The translations under genes and the position numbers were made by a program. The notes under the pieces were generated by a model that made no database searches, was not told the origin of the DNA, and was given only the letters and a program-made list of their open reading frames with translations. From Siphonodentalium dalli (lineage: Eukaryota; Mollusca; Scaphopoda; Gadilida; Siphonodentaliidae), in NCBI GenBank assembly GCA_032622095.1, contig CP136067.1:98258707-98322706 (forward strand): DNA of 64,000 bases. The letters run 5' to 3'. This document shows, one piece after another, positions 31,727 through 43,765 of this stretch (position 1 is the first letter of the stretch; each line of letters opens with the position of its first letter).

Positions 31727-32042
31727 GCTCGCGCAGTAGTAACATTAACCTTTCTACGGATGACGTAATCTTCGTTAAGTTTGGTCATGTATTAAATGTG
31801 TGCCATGTTCATTTAACAACCTGAGATTTTCTGACCCATATTTCGTGTCAGCGAAGCTTATGTAATTAAATAGATTAAATAAAATGGATCAATAACTTAC
31901 ACAATAGAATAGACAGGGACGTGGTGGTTGGTGGGGGGTGGGGGCATTCACGACTAGAACACCATTAGTTGGACATTTCAACAACACAGAAGAGTTGTCC
32001 CTCTTGTAATGTCCGTTATAATTGACGAAGTTCAACTGGGGA

Positions 32043-32128
32043 GAACTGGGACAGGGGTGAACTGGGGCAGGGGTGAACTGGGACAGGGACAGGGGTGAAC
32101 TGGGACAGGGGTGAACTGGGACAGGCGT
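32043..32128. repeat. 16-bp minisatellite (GAACTGGGACAGGGGT)
   Basis: Five to six imperfect copies, about 440 bp upstream of the ODAD4 ATG. G-rich on the plus strand. Confidence 0.85.
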
Positions 32129-32624
32129 GGCTTGAAATTGAAGTGACAATTCAAACTGACGTTTATGCACAATGATGCATGATGAAATACTCAAACAAAA
32201 TTGATATTTCAAGTTGCTGAAAGTTTTTATTGGAGGCAAATTTAATTGTATGCGTAATAAGACATTACAATCATCTTTTAGACAGACACTTTGATTTTAG
32301 TGGCCTGCAGGTTAAATGCATACATAGAACTTCAACATATCAGCTACGCCGCAAAACTATATTAGTTACACAGGCCCAGGCTGTGATTAGTTACTGACAA
32401 AATAATGACTTAGTTCAATTGCTGATGCTTATTCTTGGAATTAAGATTGATATATATTTTGAGGTTGCATGCAATCATTAATTCCGATTTATTTTATGAA
32501 TCTTATCTTTTCAAACATTGGAAAGAAATTCTGTATTACATATAATTGATATCTCTATCATATGGGCCATTTGAGCCTGAATTAAATAAACTATATATAT
32601 CCCCTTATACGATATTGTCCGATT

Positions 32625-32774
32625 GCTAAGTTGATTAATCAAGATAGCTATAAGTTGATTTAATCAAGATAGTAAGTTGATTAAGCAAGATAGATAATTT
32701 TATTAATCAAGATAGCTAAGTTGATTAATCAAGAGTGTAAAGTTGATTAATCAAGATAATAAGTTGATTAATCC
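32625..32774. repeat. AT-rich minisatellite with dyad TTGATTAATCAA, left of the array
   Basis: Six or seven imperfect 20-25 bp units (AAGTTGATTAATCAAGATAG). The same units resume at 45563-45624, right of the Helitron array. Confidence 0.85.
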
Positions 32775-32801
32775 AAAAAAAATAAAAATATATTTTTTAT
32801 A

Positions 32802-33451
32802 TCTCATATATGCGCAGACGAGATCTCGGAAACGGGTGGAGCTATCGACTTGAAATTTGCTATGTGAATGTATCTTGGCCCGGATACGAATTTTATCGGG
32901 TCGCCGAGCCCTGCGACGCCAGCTTCGAGCATGCGCAGACGAGATCTCGGAAACGGGCGGAGCTATCGACTTGAAATTTGGTATGTGAATGTATCTTGCC
33001 CCGGATACGAATTTTATCGGGTCGCCGAGCCCGTGCGACGCCAGCTTCGCGCATGCGCAGACCAGATCTCGGAAACGGGTGGAGCTATCGACTTGAAATT
33101 TGGTATGTAAATGTATCTTGCCCCGAATACGAATTTTATCGGGTCGCCGAGCCCGTGCGACGCCAGCTTCGCGCATGCGCAGACCAGATCTCGGAAACGG
33201 GTGGAGCTATCGACTTGAAATTTGCTATGTGAATGTATCTTGCCCCGGATACGAATTTCATCGGGTCGCCGAGCCCGTGCGACGCCAGCTTCCCGCATGC
33301 GCAGACCAGATCTCGGAAACGGGTAGAGCTATCGACTTGAAATTTGGTTTTTGAATAGCCCGGACAACGTCGGGCTCATGGAAACGGGTGGAGCTATCGA
33401 CTTGAAATTTGGTTTTTGAATAGCCCGGACAACGTCGGGCTCATCGGCTAG
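32802..33451 (+). mobile_element. Helitron-like unit 1 (internally deleted, 122-bp repeats)
   Basis: Keeps only TCTCATATAT of the 5' terminus, then jumps into 122-bp repeats (about four). The 3' terminal segment is duplicated: two GCCCGGACAACGTCGGGC hairpins at about 33357 and 33423, the second followed by CTAG. Confidence 0.75.
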
Positions 33452-34097
33452 TCTATTATATATTTTTGGAAGATCAGGGTGTGTGTGTGTGTGTCTGTCT
33501 GTCTGTCTGTGTGTTCGCGATGGACTCGAAAACGGCCGAGCCTATTTCGATGAAACTTGGTATGTGGGGATACTTTCGGTCGGGGAGTAGCATGGGCCTG
33601 TTAATTTGCCCGTGCGACGTGGCCTTGACATTGAAATCGGGTCATTTCAAGGTCGAACGCCCGAGTATCGCGGGATTTCGATGAAAATTGGTGTCTGGGG
33701 ATACTTTCGTATGGGGAGTGTCGTAAGCCTATTCCTTTGCCCGTGCGACGTGACCTTGACCTTGAAATCGGGTCAAATCGCGAATTTTTATGGGATTTCG
33801 ACGAAATTTGATACGTGGGGTTACTTTTGTCCACTGAGTGTTTTGGAGGGATCGATTCGTGACCCCGACCTGACCTTGACCTTCAAAATGATTAATTTGA
33901 GGTCAAATCGGGTAAAACCGGATGGATTTCGACGGGTACTTTTGTCGGGTACTTTTGTCCGGGCAGTGTTTTGGACGGGTCAAATCGTGACCCCCACCTC
34001 ACCTTTACCTTCAAAATGGACAATTCAAGGTCAAATCGCGCAATTCGCCGAAAAGCAGAGGGGAAACAGCCCGGACGAAGTCGGGTCCACCTGCTAG
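33452..34097 (+). mobile_element. Helitron-like unit 2 (family without the 122-bp repeat)
   Basis: Starts TCTATTATATATTTTTGG, has a GT/CTGT microsatellite, and ends in the hairpin GCCCGGACGAAGTCGGGT, CCACCTG and CTAG. The body is different from its neighbours: repeated modules GATTTCGAYGAAA and GTGACCTTGACCTT. A near-identical copy is unit 13 (39303-39954). Confidence 0.78.
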
Positions 34098-34733
34098 TCT
34101 CTTATATATTTTGAAGACCTCTGTTTGTTTGTTTGTTTGTATGTATGTCATTTATACAAATCTACGATTCTCGACCGATCGGGACGAAACTTGGTACGTG
34201 TGTGTAGTTTGACCAGGCGGTGGACGTTGTCGTATTGGCGAGCCCGTGCGGCGCCCGTGCAGCGCATGCGCAGGCGAGATCTCGGAAACGGGTGCAGCTA
34301 TCGACTTGAAATTTGCTATGTGAATGTATCTTGCCCCGGATACGAATTTTATCGGGTCGCCGAGCCCGTGCGACGCCAGCTTCGCGCATGCGCAGACGAG
34401 ATCTCGGAAACGGGCGGAGCTATCGACTTGAAATTTGCTATGTGAATGTATCTTGCCCCGGATACGAATTTTATCGGGTCGCCGAGCCCGTGCGACGCCA
34501 GCTTCGCGCATGCGCAGACGAGATCTCGCAAACGGGTGGAGCTATCGACTTGAAATTTGCTATGTGAATGTATCTTGCCCCGGATACGAATTTTATCGGG
34601 TCGCCGAGCCCGTGCGACGCCAGCTTCGCGCATGCGCAGACGAGATCTCGCAAACGGGTAGAGCTATCGACTTGAAATTTGGTTTTTGAATAGCCGGATG
34701 AATAGCCCGGACAACGTCGGGCTCATCGGCTAG
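34098..34733 (+). mobile_element. Helitron-like unit 3 (122-bp repeat family, full 5' end)
   Basis: Shows the standard layout: TCTCTTATATATTTTGAAG, a TTTG/CTGT tract, then ACCGATCGGGACGAAACTTG. After that come a diverged first repeat, four 122-bp repeats, a short GAATAGCCGGAT duplication, the hairpin and CTAG. Confidence 0.78.
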
Positions 34734-37700
34734 TCTATTATATATTTTGATGACCTCTGTTTGTTTGTCTGTCTGTCATTTATGCAAATCTACGATTCTT
34801 GACCGATCGGGACAAAACTTGGTACGTGTGTGTAGTGCGCAGACCAGATCTCGGAAACGGGTGGAGCTATCGACTTTTTTGGTTTTTGAATAGCCCGGAC
34901 AACGTCGGGGTCGTCGGCTAGTCTCATATATATTTTGAAGACCTCTGTCTGTCTGTATGTCTTTTATAGAATCGAAAACGGGTTGACCGATCGAGCTCAA
35001 ATTTCGTATATAAGTGTAAAATCCCACGGGGATCGTCGACATCGCATTTTGGACAAGCTCTGAGCACCGATTCTCCACTCCCAATCATCAAAATCACCGC
35101 AAACGCCACTTCGGGGGTTAAGGCATTAACGATCTTTATATTGACCATATACGGAGTTGTTAACGACGAACGCTCTTTGTTACAATCGACGCTGCTAAAC
35201 GGCTACCCATGCGTAAAATACGGATGCGGGACGAAATGCAATTATCTCGATTAAAAAGGCAGAATTGATCTGTAATAATCGACGCTGCTAAACGGCTACC
35301 CATGCGTAAAATACGGATGCGGGACGAAATGCAATTATCTCGATTAAAAAGGCAGAATTGATCTAAGAAGCGTTTGTTTACAATTCAACGACGGGGGAAG
35401 TTTAGGGGTATTTCATCTAGGAACGGGGACGAAACTTGGTATGTGTGTGTAGTTTGACCAGGCGGTCGACGTTGTCGTATTGGCGAGCCCGTGCGACGCC
35501 CGTGCAGCGCAGACGAGATCTCGGAAACGGGTGGAGCTATCGACTTGAAATTTGCTATCTGAATGTATCTTGCCCCGGATACGAATTTTATCGGGTCGCC
35601 GAGCCCGTGCGACGCCAGCTTCGCGCATGCGCAGACGAGATCTCGCAAACGGGTGGAGCTATCGACTTGAAATTTGCTATGTGAATGTATCTTGCCCCGG
35701 ATACGAATTTTATCGGGTCGCCGAGCCCGTGCGACGCCAGCTTCGCGCATGCGCAGACGAGATCTCGCAAACGGGTAGAGCTATCGACTTGAAATTTGGT
35801 TTTTGAATAGCCGGATGAATAGCCCGGACAACGTCGGGCTCATCGGCTAGTCTATTATATATTTTGATGACCTCTGTTTGTTTGTCTGTCTGTCATTTAT
35901 GCAAATCTACGATTCTTGACCGATCGGGACAAAACTTGGTACGTGTGTGTAGTGCGCAGACCAGATCTCGGAAACGGGTGGAGCTATCGACTTTTTTGGT
36001 TTTTGAATAGCCCGGACAACGTCGGGGTCGTCGGCTAGTCTCATATATATTTTGAAGACCTCTGTCTGTCTGTATGTCTTTTATAGAATCGAAAACGGGT
36101 TGACCGATCGAGCTCAAATTTCGTATATAAGTGTAAAATCCCACGGGGATCGTCGACATCGCATTTTGGACAAGCTCTGAGCACCGATTCTCCACTCCCA
36201 ATCATCAAAATCACCGCAAACGCCACTTCGGGGGTTAAGGCATTAACGATCTTTATATTGACCATATACGGAGTTGTTAACGACGAACGCTCTTTGTTAC
36301 AATCGACGCTGCTAAACGGCTACCCATGCGTAAAATACGGATGCGGGACGAAATGCAATTATCTCGATTAAAAAGGCAGAATTGATCTGTAATAATCGAC
36401 GCTGCTAAACGGCTACCCATGCGTAAAATACGGATGCGGGACGAAATGCAATTATCTCGATTAAAAAGGCAGAATTGATCTAAGAAGCGTTTGTTTACAA
36501 TTCAACGACGGGGGAAGTTTAGGGGTATTTCATCTAGGAACGGGGACGAAACTTGGTATGTGTGTGTAGTTTGACCAGGCGGTCGACGTTGTCGTATTGG
36601 CGAGCCCGTGCGACGCCCGTGCAGCGCAGACGAGATCTCGGAAACGGGTGGAGCTATCGACTTGAAATTTGCTATGTGAATGTATCTTGCCCCGGATACG
36701 AATTTTATCGGGTCGCCGAGCCCGTGCGACGCCAGCTTCGCGCATGCGCAGACGAGATCTCGCAAACTGGTAGAGCTATCGACTTGAAATTTGGTTTTTG
36801 AATAGCCGGATGAATAGCCCGGACAACGTCGGGCTCATCGGCTAGTCTATTATATATTTTGATGACCTCTGTTTGTTTGTCTGTCTGTCATTTATGCAAA
36901 TCTACGATTCTTGACCGATCGGGACAAAACTTGGTACGTGTGTGTAGTGCGCAGACCAGATCTCGGAAACGGGTGGAGCTATCGACTTTTTTGGTTTTTG
37001 AATAGCCCGGACAACGTCGGGGTCGTCGGCTAGTCTCATATATATTTTGAAGACCTCTGTCTGTCTGTATGTCTTTTATAGAATCGAAAACGGGTTGACC
37101 GATCGAGCTCAAATTTCGTATATAAGTGTAAAATCCCACGGGGATCGTCGACATCGCATTTTGGACAAGCTCTGAGCACCGATTCTCCACTCCCAATCAT
37201 CAAAATCACCGCAAACGCCACTTCGGGGGTTAAGGCATTAACGATCTTTATATTGACCATATACGGAGTTGTTAACGACGAACGCTCTTTGTTACAATCG
37301 ACGCTGCTAAACGGCTACCCATGCGTAAAATACGGATGCGGGACGAAATGCAATTATCTCGATTAAAAAGGCAGAATTGATCTGTAATAATCGACGCTGC
37401 TAAACGGCTACCCATGCGTAAAATACGGATGCGGGACGAAATGCAATTATCTCGATTAAAAAGGCAGAATTGATCTAAGAAGCGTTTGTTTACAATTCAA
37501 CGACGGGGGAAGTTTAGGACGGGTACCATGAATTTTCTGTCGTTCCTAGGAAGGGGGTATTTCATCTAGGAACGGGGACGAAACTTGGTATGTGCGTGTA
37601 GTTTGACCAGGCGGTCGACGTTGTCGTATTGGCGAGCCCGTGCGGCGCCCACTTCGCGCATGCGCAGACCAGATCTCGGAAACGGGTGGAGCTATCGACT

Positions 37701-37870
37701 TGAAATTAGCTATGTGAATGTATCTTTCCCCGGATACGAATTTTATCGGGTCGCCGAGCCCGTGCGACGCCAGCTTCGCGCATACGCAGACGAGATCTCG
37801 GAAACGGGGGAGCTATCGACTTGAAATTTGGTTTTTGAATAGCCCGGACAACGTCGGGCTCATCGGATAG
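34734..37870 (+). mobile_element. Helitron-like units 4-9: three recent copies of a two-unit block
   Basis: A 188-bp mini-unit (34734-34921) plus a 929-bp unit (34922-35850) form a 1117-bp block. It is repeated at 35851-36845 (one 122-bp repeat fewer, 995 bp) and 36846-37870. The copies look virtually identical, including an internal duplication with AATCGACGCTGCTAAACGGC. Unit 9 ends ATAG instead of CTAG. Confidence 0.78.
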
Positions 37871-39302
37871 TCTCATATATATTTTGAAGACCTCTGTTTG
37901 TCTGTCTGTCTGTCTGTCATTTATACAAATCTACGATTCTCGACCGATCGGGACGAAACTTGGTACGTGTGTGTAGTTTGACGAGGCGGTCGTCGTTGTC
38001 GTATTGGCGAGCCCGTGCGACGCCCGCTTCGCGCATGCGCAGACGAGATCTCGGAAACGGGTGGAGCTATCGACTTGAAATTTGCTATGTGAATGCATCT
38101 TGTCCCGGATACGAATTTTATCGGATCGCCGAGCCCTGCGACGCCAGCTTCGTGCATGCGCAGAGCTATCGGGTGGAGCTATCGACTTGAAATTTGGTAT
38201 GTGAATGTATCTTGCCGCGGATACGAACTTTATCGGGTCACCGAGCCCGTGCGACGCCAGCTTCGCGCATGCGCAGACCAGATCTCGGAAACGGGTAGAG
38301 CTATCGACTTGAAATTTTGTTTTTGAATAGCCCGGACAACGTCGGACTCATCGGCTAGTCTCATATATATTTTGAAGACCTCTGTCTTTTTTTGTCTGTT
38401 TGTCTGTCTGTCATTTATACAAATCTACGATTCTCGACCGATCGGGACGAAACTTGGTACGTGTGTGTAGTTTGACCAGGCGGTCGTCGTTGTCGTATTG
38501 ACAAGCCCGTGCGACGCCAGCTTCGCGCATGGGCAGACGACATATCGGAAACGGGTGGAGCTATCGACTTGAAATTTGGTATGTGAATGTATCTTGCCCC
38601 GGATGCGAATTTTATCGGGTCGCCGAGCCCGTGCGACGCCAGCTTCGCGCATGCGCAGATCAGATCTCGGAAACGGGTAGAGCTATCGACTTGAAATTTG
38701 GTTTTTGAATAGCCCGGATAACGTCGGGCTCATCGGCTAGTCTCATATATATTTTGAAGACCTCTGTCTGTTTGTCTGTTTGTCTGTCTGTCATTTATAC
38801 AAATCTACGATTCTCGACCGATCGGGACGAAACTTGGTACGTGTGTGTAGTTTGACCAGGCGGTCGTCGTTGTCGTATTGGCAAGCCCGTGCGACGCCCG
38901 TGCAGCGCAGACGAGATCTCGGAAACGGGTGGAGCTATCGACTTGAAATTTGCTATGTGAATGTATCTTGCCCCGGATACGAATTTTATCGTTGTCGCCG
39001 AGCCCGTGCGACGCCAGCTTCGCGCATGCGCAGACCAGATCTCGGAAACGGGTGGAGCTATCGACTTGAAATTTGCTATGTGAATGTATCTTGCCCCGGA
39101 TACGAATTTCATCGGGTCGCCGAGCCCGTGCGACGCCAGCTTCCCGCATGCGCAGACCAGATCTCGGAAACGGGTAGAGCTATCGACTTGAAATTTGGTT
39201 TTTGAATAGCCCGGACAACGTCGGGCTCATGGAAACGGGTGGAGCTATCGACTTGAAATTTGGTTTTTGAATAGCCCGGACAACGTCGGGCTCATCGGCT
39301 AG
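37871..39302 (+). mobile_element. Helitron-like units 10-12
   Basis: Three units (37871-38358, 38359-38740, 38741-39302), each with the TCTCATATATATTTTGAAG start, a CTGT tract, one to three 122-bp repeats, and the hairpin plus CTAG. From about 39020 the sequence repeats 33170-33451 with the same private variants (AATTTCATCGGG, CTTCCCGCATG). Confidence 0.76.
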
Positions 39303-39954
39303 TCTATTATATATTTTTGGAAGATCAGGGTGTGTGTGTGTGTATGTCTGTCTATCTGTCTGTCTGTGTGTTCGCGATGGACTCGAAAACGGCCGAGCCG
39401 ATTTCGATGAAACTTGGTATGTGGGGATACTTTCGGTCGGGGAGTAGCATGGGCTTGTTAATTTGCCCGTGCGACGTGGCCTTGGCATTGAAATCGGGTC
39501 ATTTCAAGGTCGAACGCCCGAGTATCGCGGGATTTCGATGAAAATTGGTGTCTGGGGATACTTTCGTATGGGGAGTGTCGTAAGCCTATTCCTTTGCCCG
39601 TGCGACGTGACCTTGACCTTGAAATCGGGTTAAATCGCAAAATTTTATGGGATTTCGACGAAATTTGATACGTGCGGTTACTTTTGTCCACTGAGTGTTT
39701 TGGAGGGATCGATTCGTGACCCCGACCTGACCTTGACCTTCAAAATGATCAATTTGAGGTCAAATCGGGTAAAACCGGATGGATTTCGACGGGTACTTTT
39801 GTCGGGTACTTTTGTCCGGGCAGTGTTTTGGACGGGTCAAATCGTGACCCCCACCTCACCTTTACCTTCAAAATGGACAATTCAAGGTCAAATCGCGCAA
39901 TTCGCCGAAAAGCAGAGGGGAAACAGCCCGGACGAAGTCGGGTCCACCTGCTAG
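39303..39954 (+). mobile_element. Helitron-like unit 13 (second copy of unit 2)
   Basis: Near-identical to 33452-34097, at an offset of 5851 bp shared with its left flank. The pair was therefore made by segmental duplication inside the array rather than by independent insertion. Confidence 0.78.
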
Positions 39955-41624
39955 TCTCTTATATATTTTGAAGACCTCTGTTTGTTTGTATGTATGTCAT
40001 TTATATAAATCTACGATTCTCGACCGATCGGGGCGAAACTTGGTACGTGTGTTTAGTTTGACCAGGCGGTCGTCCTTGTCGTATTGGCGAGCCCGTGCGA
40101 CGCCCGTGAATCGCATGCGCAGACGAGATCTCGGAAACGGGTGGAGCTATCGACTTGAAATTTGCTATGTGAATGTATCTTGCCCCGGATACGATTTTTA
40201 TCGGGTTGCCGAGCCCGTGCGACGCAAGCTTCGCGCATGCTCAGACCAGATCTCGGAAACGGGTGGAGCTATCGACTTGAAATTTGGTTTTTGAATAGCC
40301 ATGACAACGTCGGTCTCATCGGCTAGTCTCATATATATTTTGAAGACCTCTGTCTGTCTGTTTGTCTGTCTGTATGTTTGTCAGTCATTAATACAAATCT
40401 ACGATTCTCGACCGATCGGGACGAAACTTGGTACGTGTGTGTAGTTTGACCAGGCGGTGGACGTTGTCGTATTGGCGAGCCCGTGTGGCGCCCGTGCGGC
40501 GCATGCGCAGGCGAGATCTCGGAAACGGGTGGAGCTATCGACTTGAAATTTGCTATGTGAATGTATCTTGCCCCGGATACGAATTTTATCGGGTCGCCGA
40601 GTCCGTGCGACGCCAGCTTTGCGCATGCGCAGACGAGATCTCGGAAACGGGTGGAGCTATCGACTTGAAATTTGCTATCTGAATGTATCTTGCCCCGGAT
40701 ACGAATTTTATCGGGTCGCCGAGCCCGTGCGACGCCAGCTTCGCGCATGCGCAGACGAGATCTCGCAAACGGGTGGAGATATCGACTTGAAATTTGCTAT
40801 GTGAATGTATCTTCCCCCGGATACGAATTATATCGGGTCGCCGAGCCCGTGCGACGCCAGCTTCGCGCATGCGCAGACCAGATCTCGGAAACGGGTAGAG
40901 CTATCGACTTGAAATTTGGTTTTTGAATAGCCCGGATGAATAGCCCCGACAACGTCGGGCTCATCGGCTAGTCTCATATATATTTTGAAGACCTCTGTTT
41001 GTTTGTCTGTCTGTCTGTCTGTATGTCTGTCATTGATACAAATCTACGATTCTCGACCGATCGGGACGAAACTTGGTACGTGTGTGTAGTTTGATCAGGC
41101 GGTGGACGTTGTCGTATTGGCGAGCCCGTGCGGTGCCCGCTTCGCGCATGCGCAGACGAGATCTCGGAAACGGGTGGAGCTATCGACTTGAAATTTGCTA
41201 TGTGAATGTATCTTGCCCCGGATACGAATTGTATCGGGTCACCGAGCCCGTGCGACGCCAGCGTCGCGCATGTGACCTCTGTTTGTTTGTCTGTCTGTCA
41301 TTTATACAAATCTACGATTCTCGACCGATCGGGACAAAACTTGGTAAGTATGTGTAGTTTGACCAGGCGGTCGACGTTGTTGTATTGGTGAGCCCGTGCG
41401 GCGCCCGCTTCGCGCATGCGCAGACGAGATCTCGGAAACGGGTGGAGCTATCGATTTGAAATTTGGTATGTGAATGTATCTTGCCCCGGATACGAATTTT
41501 ATCGGGTCGCCGAGCCCGTGCGACACCAGCTTCGCGCATGCGCAGACCAGATCTCGGAAACGGGTGGAGCTATCGACTTTTTTGGTTTTTGAATAGCCCG
41601 GACAACGTCGGGGTCATCGGCTAG
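39955..41624 (+). mobile_element. Helitron-like units 14-16
   Basis: Units 39955-40326, 40327-40971 and 40972-41624. Unit 16 has an internal join at about 41272, where the 122-bp repeat passes into GTGACCTCTGTTTGTTTGTC without a CTAG. This is a recombinant junction rather than an end-to-end one. Confidence 0.74.
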
Positions 41625-43765
41625 TCTCATATATATTTTGAAGACCTCTGTCTGCCTGTATGTCCTTTATAGAATCGAAAACGGGTTGACCGATCGAGCT
41701 CAAATTTCGTATATAAGTGTAAAATCCCACGGGGATCGTCGACATCGCATTTTGGACAAGCTCTGAGCACCGATTCTCCACTCCCAATCATCAAAATCAC
41801 CGCAAACGCCACTTCGGGGGTTAAGGCATTAACGATCTTTATATTGACCATATACGGAGTTGTTAACGACGAACGCTCTTTATTACAATCGACGCTGCTA
41901 AACGGCTACCCATGCGTAAAATACGGATGCGGGACGAAATGCAATTATCTCGATTAAAAAGGCAGAATTGATCTGTAATAATCGACTCTGCTAAACGGCT
42001 ACCCATGCGTAAAATACGGATGCGGGACGAAATGCAATTATCTCGATTAAAAAGGCAGAATTGATCTAAGAAGCGTTTGTTTACAATTCAACGACGGGGG
42101 AAGTTTAGGACGGGTACCATGAATTTTCTGTCGTTCCTAGGAAGGGGGTATTTCATCTAGGAACGGGGACGAAACTTGGTATGTGTGTGTAGTTTGACCA
42201 GGCGGTCGACGTTGTCGTATTGGCGAGCCCGTGCGGCGCCCGCTTCGCGCATGCGCAGACGAGATCTCGGAAACGGATGGAGCTATCGACTTGAAATTTG
42301 CGATGTGAATGTATCTTGCCCCGGATACGAATTTTATCGGGTCGCCGAGCCCGTGCGACGCCAGCTTGGCGCATGCGCAGACCAGATCTCGGAAACGGGG
42401 GGAGCTATCGACTTGAAATTTGGTTTTCGAATAGCCCGGACAACGTCGGGCTCATCGGCTAGTCTCATATATATTTTGAAGACCTCTGTCTGTCTGTATG
42501 CCCCTTTATAGAGTCGAAAACGGCTGCACCGATCGAGACCAAATTTCGTATATAAGTGTAAAAACCCACGGGGATCGTCGACGTTGCATTTTGGACAAGC
42601 TCTGAGCACCGATTTTCCACTCCCAATCATCAAAATCACCGCAAACGCCACTTCGGGGGTTAAGGCGTCAACGATCTTTATATTGACCATATTCGGAGGT
42701 GTTAAGGATCAACCCTCTTTATTACAATCGAAGCTGCTAAACGGCTACCCATGCGTAAAATACGGATGCAAAACGAAACGCGGAATGCAATTATCTCGAT
42801 TAAAAAGGCAGAATGGGTTGTTGTGTCATACATGTCCTAGGAACTCGGGTCAGTCTTTGAGGGACGGGTACCATGAATTAATTCATGAAAAACAAAAAAT
42901 GCGTGTTGTGCTGTCATTCATAGGAAGGGAAGGGGGGTTTCCATCGGGTCAGTTTATCCCGATCGGGACGAAACTTGGTACGTGTGTGTAGTTTGACCAG
43001 GCGGTCGACGTTATCGTATTGGCGAGCCCGTGCGGCGCCCACTTCGCGCATGCGCAGACCAGATCTCGGAAACGGGTGGAGCTATCGACTTGAAATTTCC
43101 TATGTGAATGTATCTTGCCCCGGATACGAATTTTATGGGGTCGCCGAGCCCGTGCGACACCAACTTCGCGCATGCGCAGACGAGATCTCGCAAACGGGTG
43201 GAGCTATCGACTTGAAATTTGCTATGTGAATGTATCTTGCCCCGGATACGAATTTTATCGGGTCGCCGAGCCCGTGCGACGCCAGCTTCGCGCATGCGCA
43301 GACCAGATCTCGGAAACGGGTAGAGCTATCGACTTGAAATTTGGTTTTTGAATAGCCCGGATGAATAGCCCGGACAACGTCGGGCTCATCGGCTAGTCTA
43401 TTATATATTTTGAAGACCTCTGTTTGTTTGTCTGTCTGTCATTTATACAAATCTACGATTCTCGACCGATCGGGACAAAACTTGGTAAGTATGTGTAGTT
43501 TGACCAGGCGGTCGACGTTGTTGTATTGGTGAGCCCGTGCGGCGCCCGCTTCGCGCATGCGCAGACGAGATCTCGGAAACGGGTGGAGCTATCGATTTGA
43601 AATTTGCTATGTGAATGTATCTTGCCCCGGATACGAATTTTATCGGGTCGTCGAGCCCGTGCGACACCAGCTTCGCGCATGCGCAGACCAGATCTCGGAA
43701 ACGGGTGGAGCTATCGACTTTTTTGGTTTTTGAATAGCCCGGACAACGTCGGGGTCATCGGCTAG
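41625..43765 (+). mobile_element. Helitron-like units 17-19
   Basis: Units 41625-42462, 42463-43396 and 43397-43765. Unit 17 resembles units 5, 7 and 9. Unit 18 is a diverged relative (GAGTCGAAAACGGCTGCACC) fused to 122-bp repeats. Unit 19 resembles the second part of unit 16. Confidence 0.74.

Larger units (their letters stand above)
31608..31760 (-). promoter_or_regulatory. ODAD4 proximal promoter region
   Basis: Region just upstream of the ODAD4 ATG. It has no TATA box, is locally richer in GC/CpG (GCTCGCGCAG) than its surroundings, and holds an X-box-like site and an ETS site. A forkhead-like TGTTGAC is at 31703-31709 on the plus strand. RFX and FOXJ1 factors drive motile-cilium genes in animals, so the combination fits the product. 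The transcription start is not determined. Confidence 0.55.

Noticed and set aside
32751-43700. Dozens of 60-160 codon ORFs on both strands with repeated proteins (MREAGVARARRPDKIRIRGK and RRDLGNGWSYRLEI types)
   Set aside because: They are translations of the 122-bp repeat, open in several frames on both strands because it contains few stop triplets. They change frame every unit and have no start or splice context.
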